Assembly: GCA_012517855.1 (NCBI GenBank)
Contig: JAAYUD010000067.1
Coordinates: 1 to 64,000 of the forward strand
Direction: 5' to 3'
Source: Bacteroidales bacterium
Lineage (GTDB): Bacteria; Bacteroidota; Bacteroidia; Bacteroidales; Bacteroidaceae
Length of the DNA stretch: 64,000 bases
This document shows positions 10,930 through 20,705 of this stretch, piece by piece. The notes under the pieces were generated by a model. The model did no database searches and had not been told where the DNA came from. It saw only the letters and a program-made list of their open reading frames with translations. Made by a program: the position numbers and the translations under genes. Numbering within the stretch: the stretch's first letter is position 1; the number at the start of each line of letters is the position of its first letter.

Positions 10930-12246
10930 ATGAAAATTAATAAAAATTTTTGCTTCCTTTTGCTCTTGTTATTAAGCATCATACAATTGGTAGGATGTAA
11001 AAGCTCCGACGATTTTAATGGTATTCCTTATAATCCATCGAAACCGGTCGAATTGACATCTTTTTATCCTGATTCAGGGAAATACCTTGAAAAAGTAATA
11101 CTCACCGGATCCAATTTCGGTACAAATCCGGATAGTCTCAGAGTATATTTCAACTCTAAAAAAGCTGCAGTCGTAGGGACAAATGGAAATGAAATGTACG
11201 TACTTGCTCCTCGTTTACCGGGTGATACTTGTATCATTTCCGTGGCTATTGGCAAAGACTCATTGGCATACTCTAATATTTTCCGTTACCAAAAATCGGT
11301 TACGGTTTCTACGATTGCTGGTAACGGAAGTGATGGGGAAATCGTAACCGGCGGCTTGAGCCAAACGGTCATAGAACCACGTTACCTTTGTTGTGATAAA
11401 GATGATAATTTATTTATTTGCAGTCGTGGAGAATACGACGAAAGTGGTAGCTTTGGCATTTTACGTCTTGATGAAGAGAATGACGAATTGATCATGCTAG
11501 ATAAAAATGTCACTGGAAATGTACCCTGTGCTGATCCTACCACTGGTATTATCTCCATTCCGACCGAAACATCGGTCGGTTCATTCATTTCATTAAACCC
11601 AGGGGAATTTTGGGCTCCACGAATGCGTCAAATGAAATGGTCCGATACGGATAATCAACCGGCTAACGCATGGAAACACTGTATGGTAGTTAATCCAACC
11701 GACGGATATATTTATACTCTCTATTATGGTGGAAATCTGGTTAAAGTCAATCCTGTCTCATACGAAGTTACTCCTTTAATGAAGATTTCTCAAGGTGATA
11801 ATTACGGGATGACTTTCAGTCCGTTACACCCCAATTTATTATATCTTTCATTCTGGGATAATGCCAATGAAAACGCTAATAGCATTTGTACGGTCGATGT
11901 AACTGATCCGACAAATACTTTTCAACGCATTTCTAGTCCAAATATTGCAGGTGGTTTTCGGGATGGGAAAATATCGGAAGCCCAGTTTCATGATCCAGCT
12001 GAAATGTTTTGCGATAATGACGGTAATATATATGTGGCCGATTATAATAACCAATGCATCCGCCGCATCACTACCGACAATATGGTAGAAACCGTATTAG
12101 GAATACCTGGTCAATCGGGATGGCAAGATGGAACAAAAGAAGAAGCTCTGTTTTATCATCCTAGGGGTATTGCCATCAATTCGGAAGGAGCTGTTTACGT
12201 GGCTGATTCAGGTAACTGCCGTATACGTAAACTTACTATTAATTAA
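10930..12246 (+). CDS. IPT/TIG domain plus NHL-repeat lipoprotein
   Basis: Lipobox LVGCKSS; IPT/TIG-like VELTSFYPDSGKYLEKVILTGSNFG; NHL-like repeats (F.DPAEMFCDNDGNIYVADYNNQCIRRI, LFYHPRGIAINSEGAVYVADSGNCRIRKL). Confidence 0.9.
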   Translation: MKINKNFCFLLLLLLSIIQLVGCKSSDDFNGIPYNPSKPVELTSFYPDSGKYLEKVILTGSNFGTNPDSLRVYFNSKKAAVVGTNGNEMYVLAPRLPGDTCIISVAIGKDSLAYSNIFRYQKSVTVSTIAGNGSDGEIVTGGLSQTVIEPRYLCCDKDDNLFICSRGEYDESGSFGILRLDEENDELIMLDKNVTGNVPCADPTTGIISIPTETSVGSFISLNPGEFWAPRMRQMKWSDTDNQPANAWKHCMVVNPTDGYIYTLYYGGNLVKVNPVSYEVTPLMKISQGDNYGMTFSPLHPNLLYLSFWDNANENANSICTVDVTDPTNTFQRISSPNIAGGFRDGKISEAQFHDPAEMFCDNDGNIYVADYNNQCIRRITTDNMVETVLGIPGQSGWQDGTKEEALFYHPRGIAINSEGAVYVADSGNCRIRKLTIN

Positions 12247-12263
12247 CCTTCAATTTTGATTAT

Positions 12264-15200
12264 ATGAAAAAATATATTATATTTATATGTGTCCTTTTAT
12301 TATCAATCGGCACTATTTCTGCACAAAAGAAGGAGTTTACAATATCAGGTATCATATCCGATAGTCAAGGTCCGTTACCTGGTGTATCCATTTCCATACA
12401 AGACAAACCTTCCAAAGGTTGCATATCCGATGCAAACGGAAAGTTCTTAATTAAAGTTGAAAGAGGAGATAAATTGATCTTTTCGTACGTTGGTATGAAG
12501 AACGTTGAGTATCTCGTTACAAAGCTGGAGAAAAATCTAGATATTAAATTCGTCGAGGCAGAAAATAAGTTGGACGAAGTAGTAGTGACTGCTCTTGGTA
12601 AACAAAGAAGGATTTCCACCTTGTCTGCCGTAACGGCGGTTAACGTGGGTGAGTTACAACAACCTGTTTCCTCGGTAGCCAATCTTCTCGGCGGTCGTGT
12701 TGCAGGTATTATATCTACAATGGCTAGTGGAGAACCTGGTAAAAATATTGCCGATTTTTGGATTCGTGGTATTGGTACTTTCGGTGCCAATTCCTCTGCT
12801 CTTGTCTTGATAGACGGGCTAGAAGGTGATATCAACTCATTAGATCCTGCCGATATAGAAAGCTTTTCCGTATTAAAAGATGCTTCCGCCACTGCCGTTT
12901 ATGGCGTGCGCGGTGCGAACGGAGTTGTTTTGATAACAACCAAAAGAGGTAATTCCGAGAAGATCAATATCACGGGACGTGCAGATATTACAATGTCATA
13001 TTTAAATCGGTTGCCTCACTATTTGCACTCTTATGAATATGCTCAATTGGCGAACGAGGCAAGAGCCATGAGAGGTGAAGATCCCATCTATTCAAAAACG
13101 GAAATGGAAATCATAAAGAATCACCTCGATTCCGATCTTTATCCCGACGTCAATTGGCAAGATGAAATGATCAAACGCACGTCTTGGCAAAAGAATATAT
13201 ATGTCAGTGCTCAGGGAGGAGCAAAAATTGCCAAATACTTTGTTAGCCTAGCTACCAGTAGTCAAGACGCCGCTTATAAAGTAGACAAGAAAAGTTTATA
13301 TAGCAGCAACGTAGGTTATAATACTTACTCTTACCGCGCAAATATAGATTTGGATTTAACGCCGACCACCAAAGTTTATTTTGGGACGAACGGCTTTATG
13401 TCCATATATAATCAACCGGGCGTTGCCAGCACCGATAACGTATGGCAAGCTGCATCTCAAATCAATCCGTTACGATTACCTGTAATATATTCCAATGGTG
13501 AATATCCGTCAATAGGAGGAACCGGTGCCAGTATATCTCCTTATGTAATGATCAACAGAATGGGACAACGTTCTAATCAAGTGTATCAAGGTGAAGCCAC
13601 TTTTGAACTTAATCAGAATCTGTCATTCATAACAAAAGGATTGACGATTCGTGCACAAGGTGCCTTTAACTTAAACAGCTATTACAATGAAACTCGTTCT
13701 GTATGTCCGGCTCTCTATGAAGCGGTAGGTAGAGCCCAAAACGGTAGTTTAATCACCATTTTACGCTCTTCCGAACAAAGTGCCTCTTTTTCAAAGAGCA
13801 CCGATCAATATCGTAAATATCACTTTGAGTCTACCATGAACTATGAACGGGTATTCAATAGTTTACATCATGTATCCGGTTTACTTTATTATTATATGTA
13901 TGACGAAAAGACTGCCAGTGCAGCAACTTCTAATATGTATTCTATTCCATGGCGATACCAGGGAATGTCCAGTCGATTAACATACGATTATAACGATACT
14001 TACATGATGGATTTCAATTTCGGTTATACAGGTTCTGCAAACTTTCAAAAAGGTCATCGTTTCGGATTTTTCCCTTCTATCGCCGTGGGATGGGTGCCAA
14101 CCGCTTATAGTTTTGTACAAAAAGCACTTCCGTTCCTTGATTTTTTAAAAATAAGATGTTCTTATGGTACCGTAGGTAATGATCAAATTACATCCAAACG
14201 GTTCCCTTATTTGACATTAGTAGATAGAACGACCGTTTATCCATTCGGCTCACAACAAGGTGTGGAAGGTTTAAACGAATCATATATCGCTGCTGAGAAT
14301 TTAAAATGGGAAAGAGCCAAAAAATTTGACTTAGGTTTTGAAGGTAAATTATTCAAAGAAAAGTTATCATTTGTACTTGATTTTTTTCACGATACTCGCG
14401 ACGGTATTTTTCAACAACGCATACAAATTCCTATCTATGCAGGCTTGGTCAACAATCCATATAGTAATGTAGGTAAGATGGTCAGCTTCGGTGCCGACGG
14501 TAACTTTACTTATACCAAACAATTTAATAAAAATTTGCAACTTACATTAAGAGGAAACTTTACCTATTCAAAAAATGACGTAAAGCATTGGGAAGAGGCA
14601 AATTCCGCTTATCCTTATCAAAAAACTGCAGGTTACCCTTATGGCGTTACACGAGGCTACCGAGCTATCGGACTATTCAAAGACCAACATGATATAGATA
14701 CCAGTCCGATACAATCTTTCTCGACGACCGTTATGCCCGGTGACATCAAATACAAAGACATCAACGGCGACGGTGTTATCAATTCTGACGACCAAGTGCC
14801 TCTATCATACGGTTATTCATGGAATGGTTCTTATAGTGTACCGTACCCCAATTTGATGTATGGATTAGGGTTTGAAGTGGTATACAAACAATTTAGTATG
14901 GGAGTACTTTTTAAAGGCACCGGCAAGACCGATTATTATAGCATGGGATACGGATATGTGCCATTTTATCAGGGCGTTAGTGGTAATGTATTGACTCAAG
15001 CATATAATCCGAAAAATCGTTGGATATCTAAAGCATATTGTGAAGCAAACGGCATTGATGTAAAATACGCCGAAAACCCGAAAGCCATGTATCCTCGTAT
15101 GGAATACGGCTATAATAGCAATAATTCTCAGACATCCGATTTTTGGTTACACGATGCACGTTATCTACGCTTACAAGAATTGACATTCAATTATCATTGG

Positions 15201-15374
15201 GCAACCAAATTTATCAAACAACTCGGCCTAACTGCCATAGACATTGAATTTATCGGTAACAATCTACTTTGCTGGGACAAGGTGAAAATATTCGACCCTG
15301 AACAAGCTAATCAGAATGGATGCATATATCCTATTCCCACTACATACGCATTGCAATTGTACATTCATTTCTAA
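12264..15374 (+). CDS. SusC-family TonB-dependent outer-membrane transporter
   Basis: Carboxypeptidase-regulatory-like N-terminus (GIISDSQGPLPGVSISIQ), TonB box-like LDEVVVTALG, plug motif SALVLIDGLEGDINSLDPADIESFSVLKDASATAVYGVRGANGVVLITTKRG. Confidence 0.97.
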   Translation: MKKYIIFICVLLLSIGTISAQKKEFTISGIISDSQGPLPGVSISIQDKPSKGCISDANGKFLIKVERGDKLIFSYVGMKNVEYLVTKLEKNLDIKFVEAENKLDEVVVTALGKQRRISTLSAVTAVNVGELQQPVSSVANLLGGRVAGIISTMASGEPGKNIADFWIRGIGTFGANSSALVLIDGLEGDINSLDPADIESFSVLKDASATAVYGVRGANGVVLITTKRGNSEKINITGRADITMSYLNRLPHYLHSYEYAQLANEARAMRGEDPIYSKTEMEIIKNHLDSDLYPDVNWQDEMIKRTSWQKNIYVSAQGGAKIAKYFVSLATSSQDAAYKVDKKSLYSSNVGYNTYSYRANIDLDLTPTTKVYFGTNGFMSIYNQPGVASTDNVWQAASQINPLRLPVIYSNGEYPSIGGTGASISPYVMINRMGQRSNQVYQGEATFELNQNLSFITKGLTIRAQGAFNLNSYYNETRSVCPALYEAVGRAQNGSLITILRSSEQSASFSKSTDQYRKYHFESTMNYERVFNSLHHVSGLLYYYMYDEKTASAATSNMYSIPWRYQGMSSRLTYDYNDTYMMDFNFGYTGSANFQKGHRFGFFPSIAVGWVPTAYSFVQKALPFLDFLKIRCSYGTVGNDQITSKRFPYLTLVDRTTVYPFGSQQGVEGLNESYIAAENLKWERAKKFDLGFEGKLFKEKLSFVLDFFHDTRDGIFQQRIQIPIYAGLVNNPYSNVGKMVSFGADGNFTYTKQFNKNLQLTLRGNFTYSKNDVKHWEEANSAYPYQKTAGYPYGVTRGYRAIGLFKDQHDIDTSPIQSFSTTVMPGDIKYKDINGDGVINSDDQVPLSYGYSWNGSYSVPYPNLMYGLGFEVVYKQFSMGVLFKGTGKTDYYSMGYGYVPFYQGVSGNVLTQAYNPKNRWISKAYCEANGIDVKYAENPKAMYPRMEYGYNSNNSQTSDFWLHDARYLRLQELTFNYHWATKFIKQLGLTAIDIEFIGNNLLCWDKVKIFDPEQANQNGCIYPIPTTYALQLYIHF

Positions 15375-15392
15375 AAAATTAAAGATAAAAAA

Positions 15393-17399
15393 ATGAAGAA
15401 ATTAAATGTTTTAGTAATCATGGCGTTGGTGTGTTTATCCACACTTACTTCCTGTAACTATTTGAATATTGCCGATCATTATTTTACCGATGAAATACAA
15501 ATGGATTCGGTATTTGAAAATAAACGTAATTTAGACGCTTATTTATGGGCTATTCCAGATTGTTTCGGCGACCAGGGATCTCTTTATCAAAACAGTTATA
15601 CTCCCGGACCGATGGCAACGGACGAATGTTTTACGATGTTTGATTTAGTGTATGGATATTACGGTATGTCTTATGCTTTAGGTGAAATCAATGCCAATAG
15701 TCTGTATAGTTTTCAGAATTATTATTCACAAGATTATCAGGCTATTCGTAAATGCAACGAATTATTAGCTAATATCAACAAGCCTTCCGATTTAACTGCC
15801 ATCGAACGCCTGGAAGATTCGAGTTATGCCAAATTTTTCCGTGCCTATGCTTACTATCGCTTATTATTGGATTTCGGACCTCCAATCCTCTTAGGCGACC
15901 AAGTAGTTAGTTCTAATGCATCTTTATCTGCTTACAATCGTCCACGCGCTACTTATGACGAAGCCGTAGATACCATCTGTAACAAATTTGAAGATGCCGC
16001 TAAAGGGCTACCGGAAACTGTATCTATTATGAATTTTGGTTATCCGACACAAGGAGCCGCTTATGGTTTAATCGCCCGTTTACGTCTTTATCAAGCCAGC
16101 CCTGCATTCAACGGTGGATCAGCAGCCAAAAGATATTTTGGTAATTGGAAACGCTCTTCCGATGGATCCGATTACGTTAAGCAAACTTATGACGAAAAAC
16201 GTTGGGCAATAGCCGCAGCGGCTTGTAAAAGAGTTATGGACATGCAAAATGCCGGACAACCGTTATATAGTTTACATACAGTCGACGCGGATGCCGAAAC
16301 ACCGGCCTTACCTGCGGGTGTTACTTCTGATCCCGACTATTATAAAGAATGGCCTACGGGTGCCGCCGGTATCGATCCTTATCGTTCTTATTCGGAGATG
16401 TTTAACGGTGAAGCTGTATTAGCGACCAATCCCGAATGGGTATGGGCTCGCAGAAGTGGCGGTTTAGTGGCTGATACCCAAAGAGCATTTCCGGTGCAAT
16501 ACGGTGGTTGGAATAGTCTTTGTGTTACACAAAAAGTAGTTGATAATTATCGTATGGTCGATGGTCGACAAATAGATAATTCAAGTACGACGTATCCCTA
16601 TTCGGAATCGGGTTTTACCACTAGGCAAACTACTTTTTCAGGATATCGCTTGAACACTGGAGCATATAATATGTACGCAAATCGGGAAATGCGTTTTTAT
16701 GCTTCCGTTGGCTTTAGCGAATGTTATTGGCCGATGTCGTCAACCACCTCATCCGGACTTTATAACAGAACTATTACCTACTATTATGATTCCCCTAACG
16801 GTAAAGAGAGTTCGGCTTCAGGCAATTACGCGGTTACAGGATATGTCCTTAAAAAATTTGTTCATCCCTCAGATGCATGGACAGGTGATAATGCTACTCG
16901 TATGGATAAAGCGTTTCCAATTATCCGTTATGCGGATATTCTGTTAATGTATGTCGAAGCATTGAATAATCTGACTCAAACCTATACCATACAAATGGGT
17001 GATGAAATGATGACCATCTCACGTGACGTCGCAGCCATGCGTAGTGCATTCAATTTAGTTCGTCATCGTGCAGGTCTGCCAGGCCCTTCTTCCGAAGAAT
17101 TGGCCGATCCTACTACCATACAAAACCTTATTGAGCAGGAACGCATGACAGAATTGTTAGATGAAAATTCTCGTTACTACGACGTACGCCGATGGGGTAT
17201 TTATGAAAAAGTAGAAAGTGTACCTATTACAGGTATGAATGTAAATAGTGGCAAAAACGGATTTTATGCAAGAGTGATTCCTACTACTTCGCGCATCGGT
17301 TCGCGTTTGGTGAATAAAAAACTGATATTTTTACCAATTCCACTAAGTGAAATACGTTTATTACCATCAATGGATCAAAATCCCGGATGGGAAAAATAA
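15393..17399 (+). CDS. SusD/RagB-family nutrient-binding lipoprotein
   Basis: Lipobox LTSCNYL; SusD-like helices (KFFRAYAYYRLLLDFGP) and C-terminal RHRAGLPG...IEQERMTELLDENSRYYDVRRWG; directly follows SusC. Confidence 0.95.
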   Translation: MKKLNVLVIMALVCLSTLTSCNYLNIADHYFTDEIQMDSVFENKRNLDAYLWAIPDCFGDQGSLYQNSYTPGPMATDECFTMFDLVYGYYGMSYALGEINANSLYSFQNYYSQDYQAIRKCNELLANINKPSDLTAIERLEDSSYAKFFRAYAYYRLLLDFGPPILLGDQVVSSNASLSAYNRPRATYDEAVDTICNKFEDAAKGLPETVSIMNFGYPTQGAAYGLIARLRLYQASPAFNGGSAAKRYFGNWKRSSDGSDYVKQTYDEKRWAIAAAACKRVMDMQNAGQPLYSLHTVDADAETPALPAGVTSDPDYYKEWPTGAAGIDPYRSYSEMFNGEAVLATNPEWVWARRSGGLVADTQRAFPVQYGGWNSLCVTQKVVDNYRMVDGRQIDNSSTTYPYSESGFTTRQTTFSGYRLNTGAYNMYANREMRFYASVGFSECYWPMSSTTSSGLYNRTITYYYDSPNGKESSASGNYAVTGYVLKKFVHPSDAWTGDNATRMDKAFPIIRYADILLMYVEALNNLTQTYTIQMGDEMMTISRDVAAMRSAFNLVRHRAGLPGPSSEELADPTTIQNLIEQERMTELLDENSRYYDVRRWGIYEKVESVPITGMNVNSGKNGFYARVIPTTSRIGSRLVNKKLIFLPIPLSEIRLLPSMDQNPGWEK

Positions 17400-17425
17400 T
17401 GTCGGATATTTTAAAATAAGAATAT

Positions 17426-18379
17426 ATGAAAATCAAATATACGATTTTAATTTCGGTATTGCTGATATTATCAGCATGCAGCGATCACCAGGTATTTGAA
17501 GATGAACAATATAAAAATGTGTTCGGATTTGTTTCCAATTCTGACAATATTCAATCGCAAATGTTTAGTTTGACCAATGACGAATCAACTGGTTACGTTT
17601 CTTTTTCGATGGGCGGTTCCACTAAAACGAGTGAAGATGTAACAATTAACCTTGTGGAAGATTCTACATTGGTAAACGACTATAATAAAAATACTTATGA
17701 TCAAGAAGTTGAAAATTATGCCAAGGTATTACCGAAAAAGAATTATGATCTATCTTCGTTACAATGTACGATAAAGGCTGGCGATACGAACGGCATTGTT
17801 CCCGTTACCATTCGACCGGAAGGCTTATCGCCCGATACCACTTATTTTATTCCACTTAGAGTAGTATCTTATCAAAAATATGAAGCCAATCCGAATAAAA
17901 GTACTTTGCTGTATCACGTGAGAATCCGTAATAAATGGGCGAAAGATGACGGCTCTTCCGTTTATACGATGGCTGCCCTACGTAAGGAACTGGGGGCGAG
18001 TGAAATAAATATGCCCGGTTCGGTCGTAATGTACCCTCTTTCAAGCAATAGTGTGCGAATTATGGCAGGTAATGAGAGTTATAGCGCATCTATTGAGACA
18101 TTCAATAAATCCGCACTTATTTTGCAAATAGATAGCAAAAAAGTTACTATTTTACCGTATAAAGATATGAAAGTAAAACAACTCGATGGCGATTCGGATT
18201 ATCCGAATACGTTTGCCGTTACAACAGACGGTTATAACTATTATAAAACATTCTTACTGCATTATCAGTATGAAGTCGACAATACGGTTTATGAAATGAA
18301 AGAAGAGTTACGTTTACAATATAATCCTGACGATGCGAATGAAGAGTTGAAAGTTGAAAATACTACTTCAGGTAAGTGA
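17426..18379 (+). CDS. Surface lipoprotein with DUF1735/DUF4973-like architecture
   Basis: Lipobox LSACSDH; position after SusD; DUF1735-like SPDTTYFIPLRVVSY. Family by pattern only. Confidence 0.7.
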   Translation: MKIKYTILISVLLILSACSDHQVFEDEQYKNVFGFVSNSDNIQSQMFSLTNDESTGYVSFSMGGSTKTSEDVTINLVEDSTLVNDYNKNTYDQEVENYAKVLPKKNYDLSSLQCTIKAGDTNGIVPVTIRPEGLSPDTTYFIPLRVVSYQKYEANPNKSTLLYHVRIRNKWAKDDGSSVYTMAALRKELGASEINMPGSVVMYPLSSNSVRIMAGNESYSASIETFNKSALILQIDSKKVTILPYKDMKVKQLDGDSDYPNTFAVTTDGYNYYKTFLLHYQYEVDNTVYEMKEELRLQYNPDDANEELKVENTTSGK

Positions 18380-18399
18380 TAACTAAATTAAAAAAACTT

Positions 18400-19458
18400 A
18401 TGAAAATGAATAAATTTTTTAGTAATATAATCGTACTTTCAATCATTGCCGTTTCATTTCTTACAGGATGCGACAGTTTTGACAGAACAGGTGTTACGGA
18501 CGAGATATATGTTGATCATAGTTCGATTACGCTGTTTGTCGGGGATAAATTTCAATTAAAGGCAAGTCCCGAAGGGAATAATTTCGAATGGTCTTCTTCC
18601 GATACCACAATTGCTACCGTTTCCAACGGTTTGGTTATCGGTGTTAATGCCGGAACGGCAAGTATCGTCGCCAAGAGAGGTAATGTGGAATTTCCAGTCA
18701 CTGTCACCGTAGAGAATAAAGTACATCTGACCGACATCAATTTAAGTGCCGATAGTTTGGAAATAAATCCGAATGCATCTACTACCGTATTGGTAACAAC
18801 AGTACCCGAAAATGCAAATGATGTACCTCTTACGGATTTTGCATGGTGGTCGGATAATGAAAACGTGGCTCGTGTCACCTCCGCGGGCAAAATTACAGGA
18901 ATCGGTGAAGGTGCAACAACTATTCATTATCGCCGAGGTCCTATTTATAAAGTAATTTATGTAGAATGCAGTCTTACATTCCCTTTTAAAGGACCGCATA
19001 TTCTTTCTGCAAGCACATCTTTAGATCTCCCCTTCCGCGATTTCGATAAAGGAGGTGAAGGCTATGCTTACCACGATACTGATACCTCTGATGCTGCAGG
19101 TAGTACTTATCGCGCCGATAACGGCGATAGTAACAGCCCTGGCGTAGATATTGAAGGTAGTTCCGACATCGGCTGGACGGCAAGCGGTGAATGGTTATTG
19201 TATACACTAAACATACAAGATGCTGGTACGTACGAATTAACGTTCACGGCGTCGGGCAACGGAGGTACAGCTCATTTCGAGCTTGATGGTACAGATGTTA
19301 CGGGTCTGATTAACATCCCTTCAACGAGTGGTTGGGGTGATTACCAATGGGGTAATCCAGTAATAATCACATTTACACAAGGACTGCACAAGTTAAAATT
19401 CTATGAAGACCAAGCTTCATACAATATTCTAAGTATGAAATTTACTTATGTGAAATAA
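18400..19458 (+). CDS. Lipoprotein with Ig-like (BIG2) repeats and CBM6-like C-terminal domain
   Basis: ORF track begins at GTG 18376; ATG at 18400 or 18406 is a more likely start. Lipobox LTGCDSF; ITLFVGDKFQLKA..WSSSDTTIATVSNGLVIGVNAGTASI and second BIG2 repeat; CBM6-like GVDIEGSSDIGWTASGEWLLYTLNIQDAGTYELTFTASG. Confidence 0.8.
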   Translation: MKMNKFFSNIIVLSIIAVSFLTGCDSFDRTGVTDEIYVDHSSITLFVGDKFQLKASPEGNNFEWSSSDTTIATVSNGLVIGVNAGTASIVAKRGNVEFPVTVTVENKVHLTDINLSADSLEINPNASTTVLVTTVPENANDVPLTDFAWWSDNENVARVTSAGKITGIGEGATTIHYRRGPIYKVIYVECSLTFPFKGPHILSASTSLDLPFRDFDKGGEGYAYHDTDTSDAAGSTYRADNGDSNSPGVDIEGSSDIGWTASGEWLLYTLNIQDAGTYELTFTASGNGGTAHFELDGTDVTGLINIPSTSGWGDYQWGNPVIITFTQGLHKLKFYEDQASYNILSMKFTYVK

Positions 19459-19485
19459 AACAAATTCATTTCAACTGATTTATTC

Positions 19486-19524
19486 AAATAAGGGTGTATT
19501 AAATCATATACCCTTATTTGTTTC
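19486..19524 (+). terminator. Rho-independent terminator-like hairpin
   Basis: 10-bp arms AAATAAGGGT / ACCCTTATTT followed by T-rich GTTTCTT. Confidence 0.6.
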
Positions 19525-19592
19525 TTCATTTAATTTATTTCCTTGCTCTGGATTAAATAATAAAGTATATCTTTGAAATTAAATAAAAAATT

Positions 19593-20426
19593 ATGAAAGT
19601 GACACGATATTCTCTTTACCAGTTATGTGTAATACTTGTGCTATTCTTTATATCATCATGCTCTAATCATGTCTATATTTCGGTAATCAGAAATACACCT
19701 ATACCTTTTGTACCGAAAGCCTTGATAAAAGACAGTTTATCCGTATTGACTGAACGAAGTGCCGAAGTATTGAAAACACCTTATCTTGATAAAAGGCTAT
19801 TAGGTGAACGCAAAGACTTGCCCGGATGGGAAGGTTATCCAGTAAAATTATATGAATATTATACGCCTAAAGATATTTACGCCGAAGTCAGAAAAAAAGG
19901 ATTAGTCTATTTACTTAACCCTTCACCCCACCAGTTAGCTATGTGGGTGATGACTACTTGCTGGTACGTGAAACATAACTTAGATTATAAATATACTCAA
20001 AAGATATTGGAATGGATTAAAAATCAATCAAATGCGCAGTTTCCGATAGCCGGTATGATTTATAAAGAAGATATCATAAAAAAAGAATTATATATACCCT
20101 ATATCTTCAAAAACGGAGTTACGGTATTGGTAGCAGACTCGACAAAGAAACCTCCCATACGCAGTTGCTGCAATGACGAATTATTACACTATTACCTAGC
20201 ACTGACCGACGATCAATTAAAACCGTATACTGGCAGTTACGCCTGTATCTGTAATACTACACGCGAACAATATAGAGAATTTGGGGGGATGCCTGAAGTC
20301 GGTTATAGCGACGGACCAGAAACACGTAAATTTGTGTGGTCGCACGTCGTGGGAAATTTATATAAAAAAGCATATAAATCTAAATATAACGAACTAATGA
20401 TCGCATGGGCAAGGGTAGAACTTTAA
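19593..20426 (+). CDS. Hypothetical lipoprotein
   Basis: 277-aa ORF with lipobox ISSCSNH; no family recognised. Confidence 0.75.
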   Translation: MKVTRYSLYQLCVILVLFFISSCSNHVYISVIRNTPIPFVPKALIKDSLSVLTERSAEVLKTPYLDKRLLGERKDLPGWEGYPVKLYEYYTPKDIYAEVRKKGLVYLLNPSPHQLAMWVMTTCWYVKHNLDYKYTQKILEWIKNQSNAQFPIAGMIYKEDIIKKELYIPYIFKNGVTVLVADSTKKPPIRSCCNDELLHYYLALTDDQLKPYTGSYACICNTTREQYREFGGMPEVGYSDGPETRKFVWSHVVGNLYKKAYKSKYNELMIAWARVEL

Positions 20427-20705
20427 AAATGAAAAGCTATACTAACCCATTGGCGGAATTAAAAATCTTAAATATTAATGTTTAATAAATTGTGCATATT
20501 GTTGATTTTTTAGTGTCTAAACTATTGCTTTCAAATCCTTTTATGTACAACCTATATACAATATTTGCTAAAATCCTTGAGATATGCAAGGGGCTCTCAA
20601 AGGAATTTGTCAATGATAAAGAGAATATTTCTAGTCGAGGTGTAATTTCAAAGTTTTCTGATGTAGAAATCGTACCCTTGTCTTTTTCTTGTTTTATAAA
20701 TAAAT

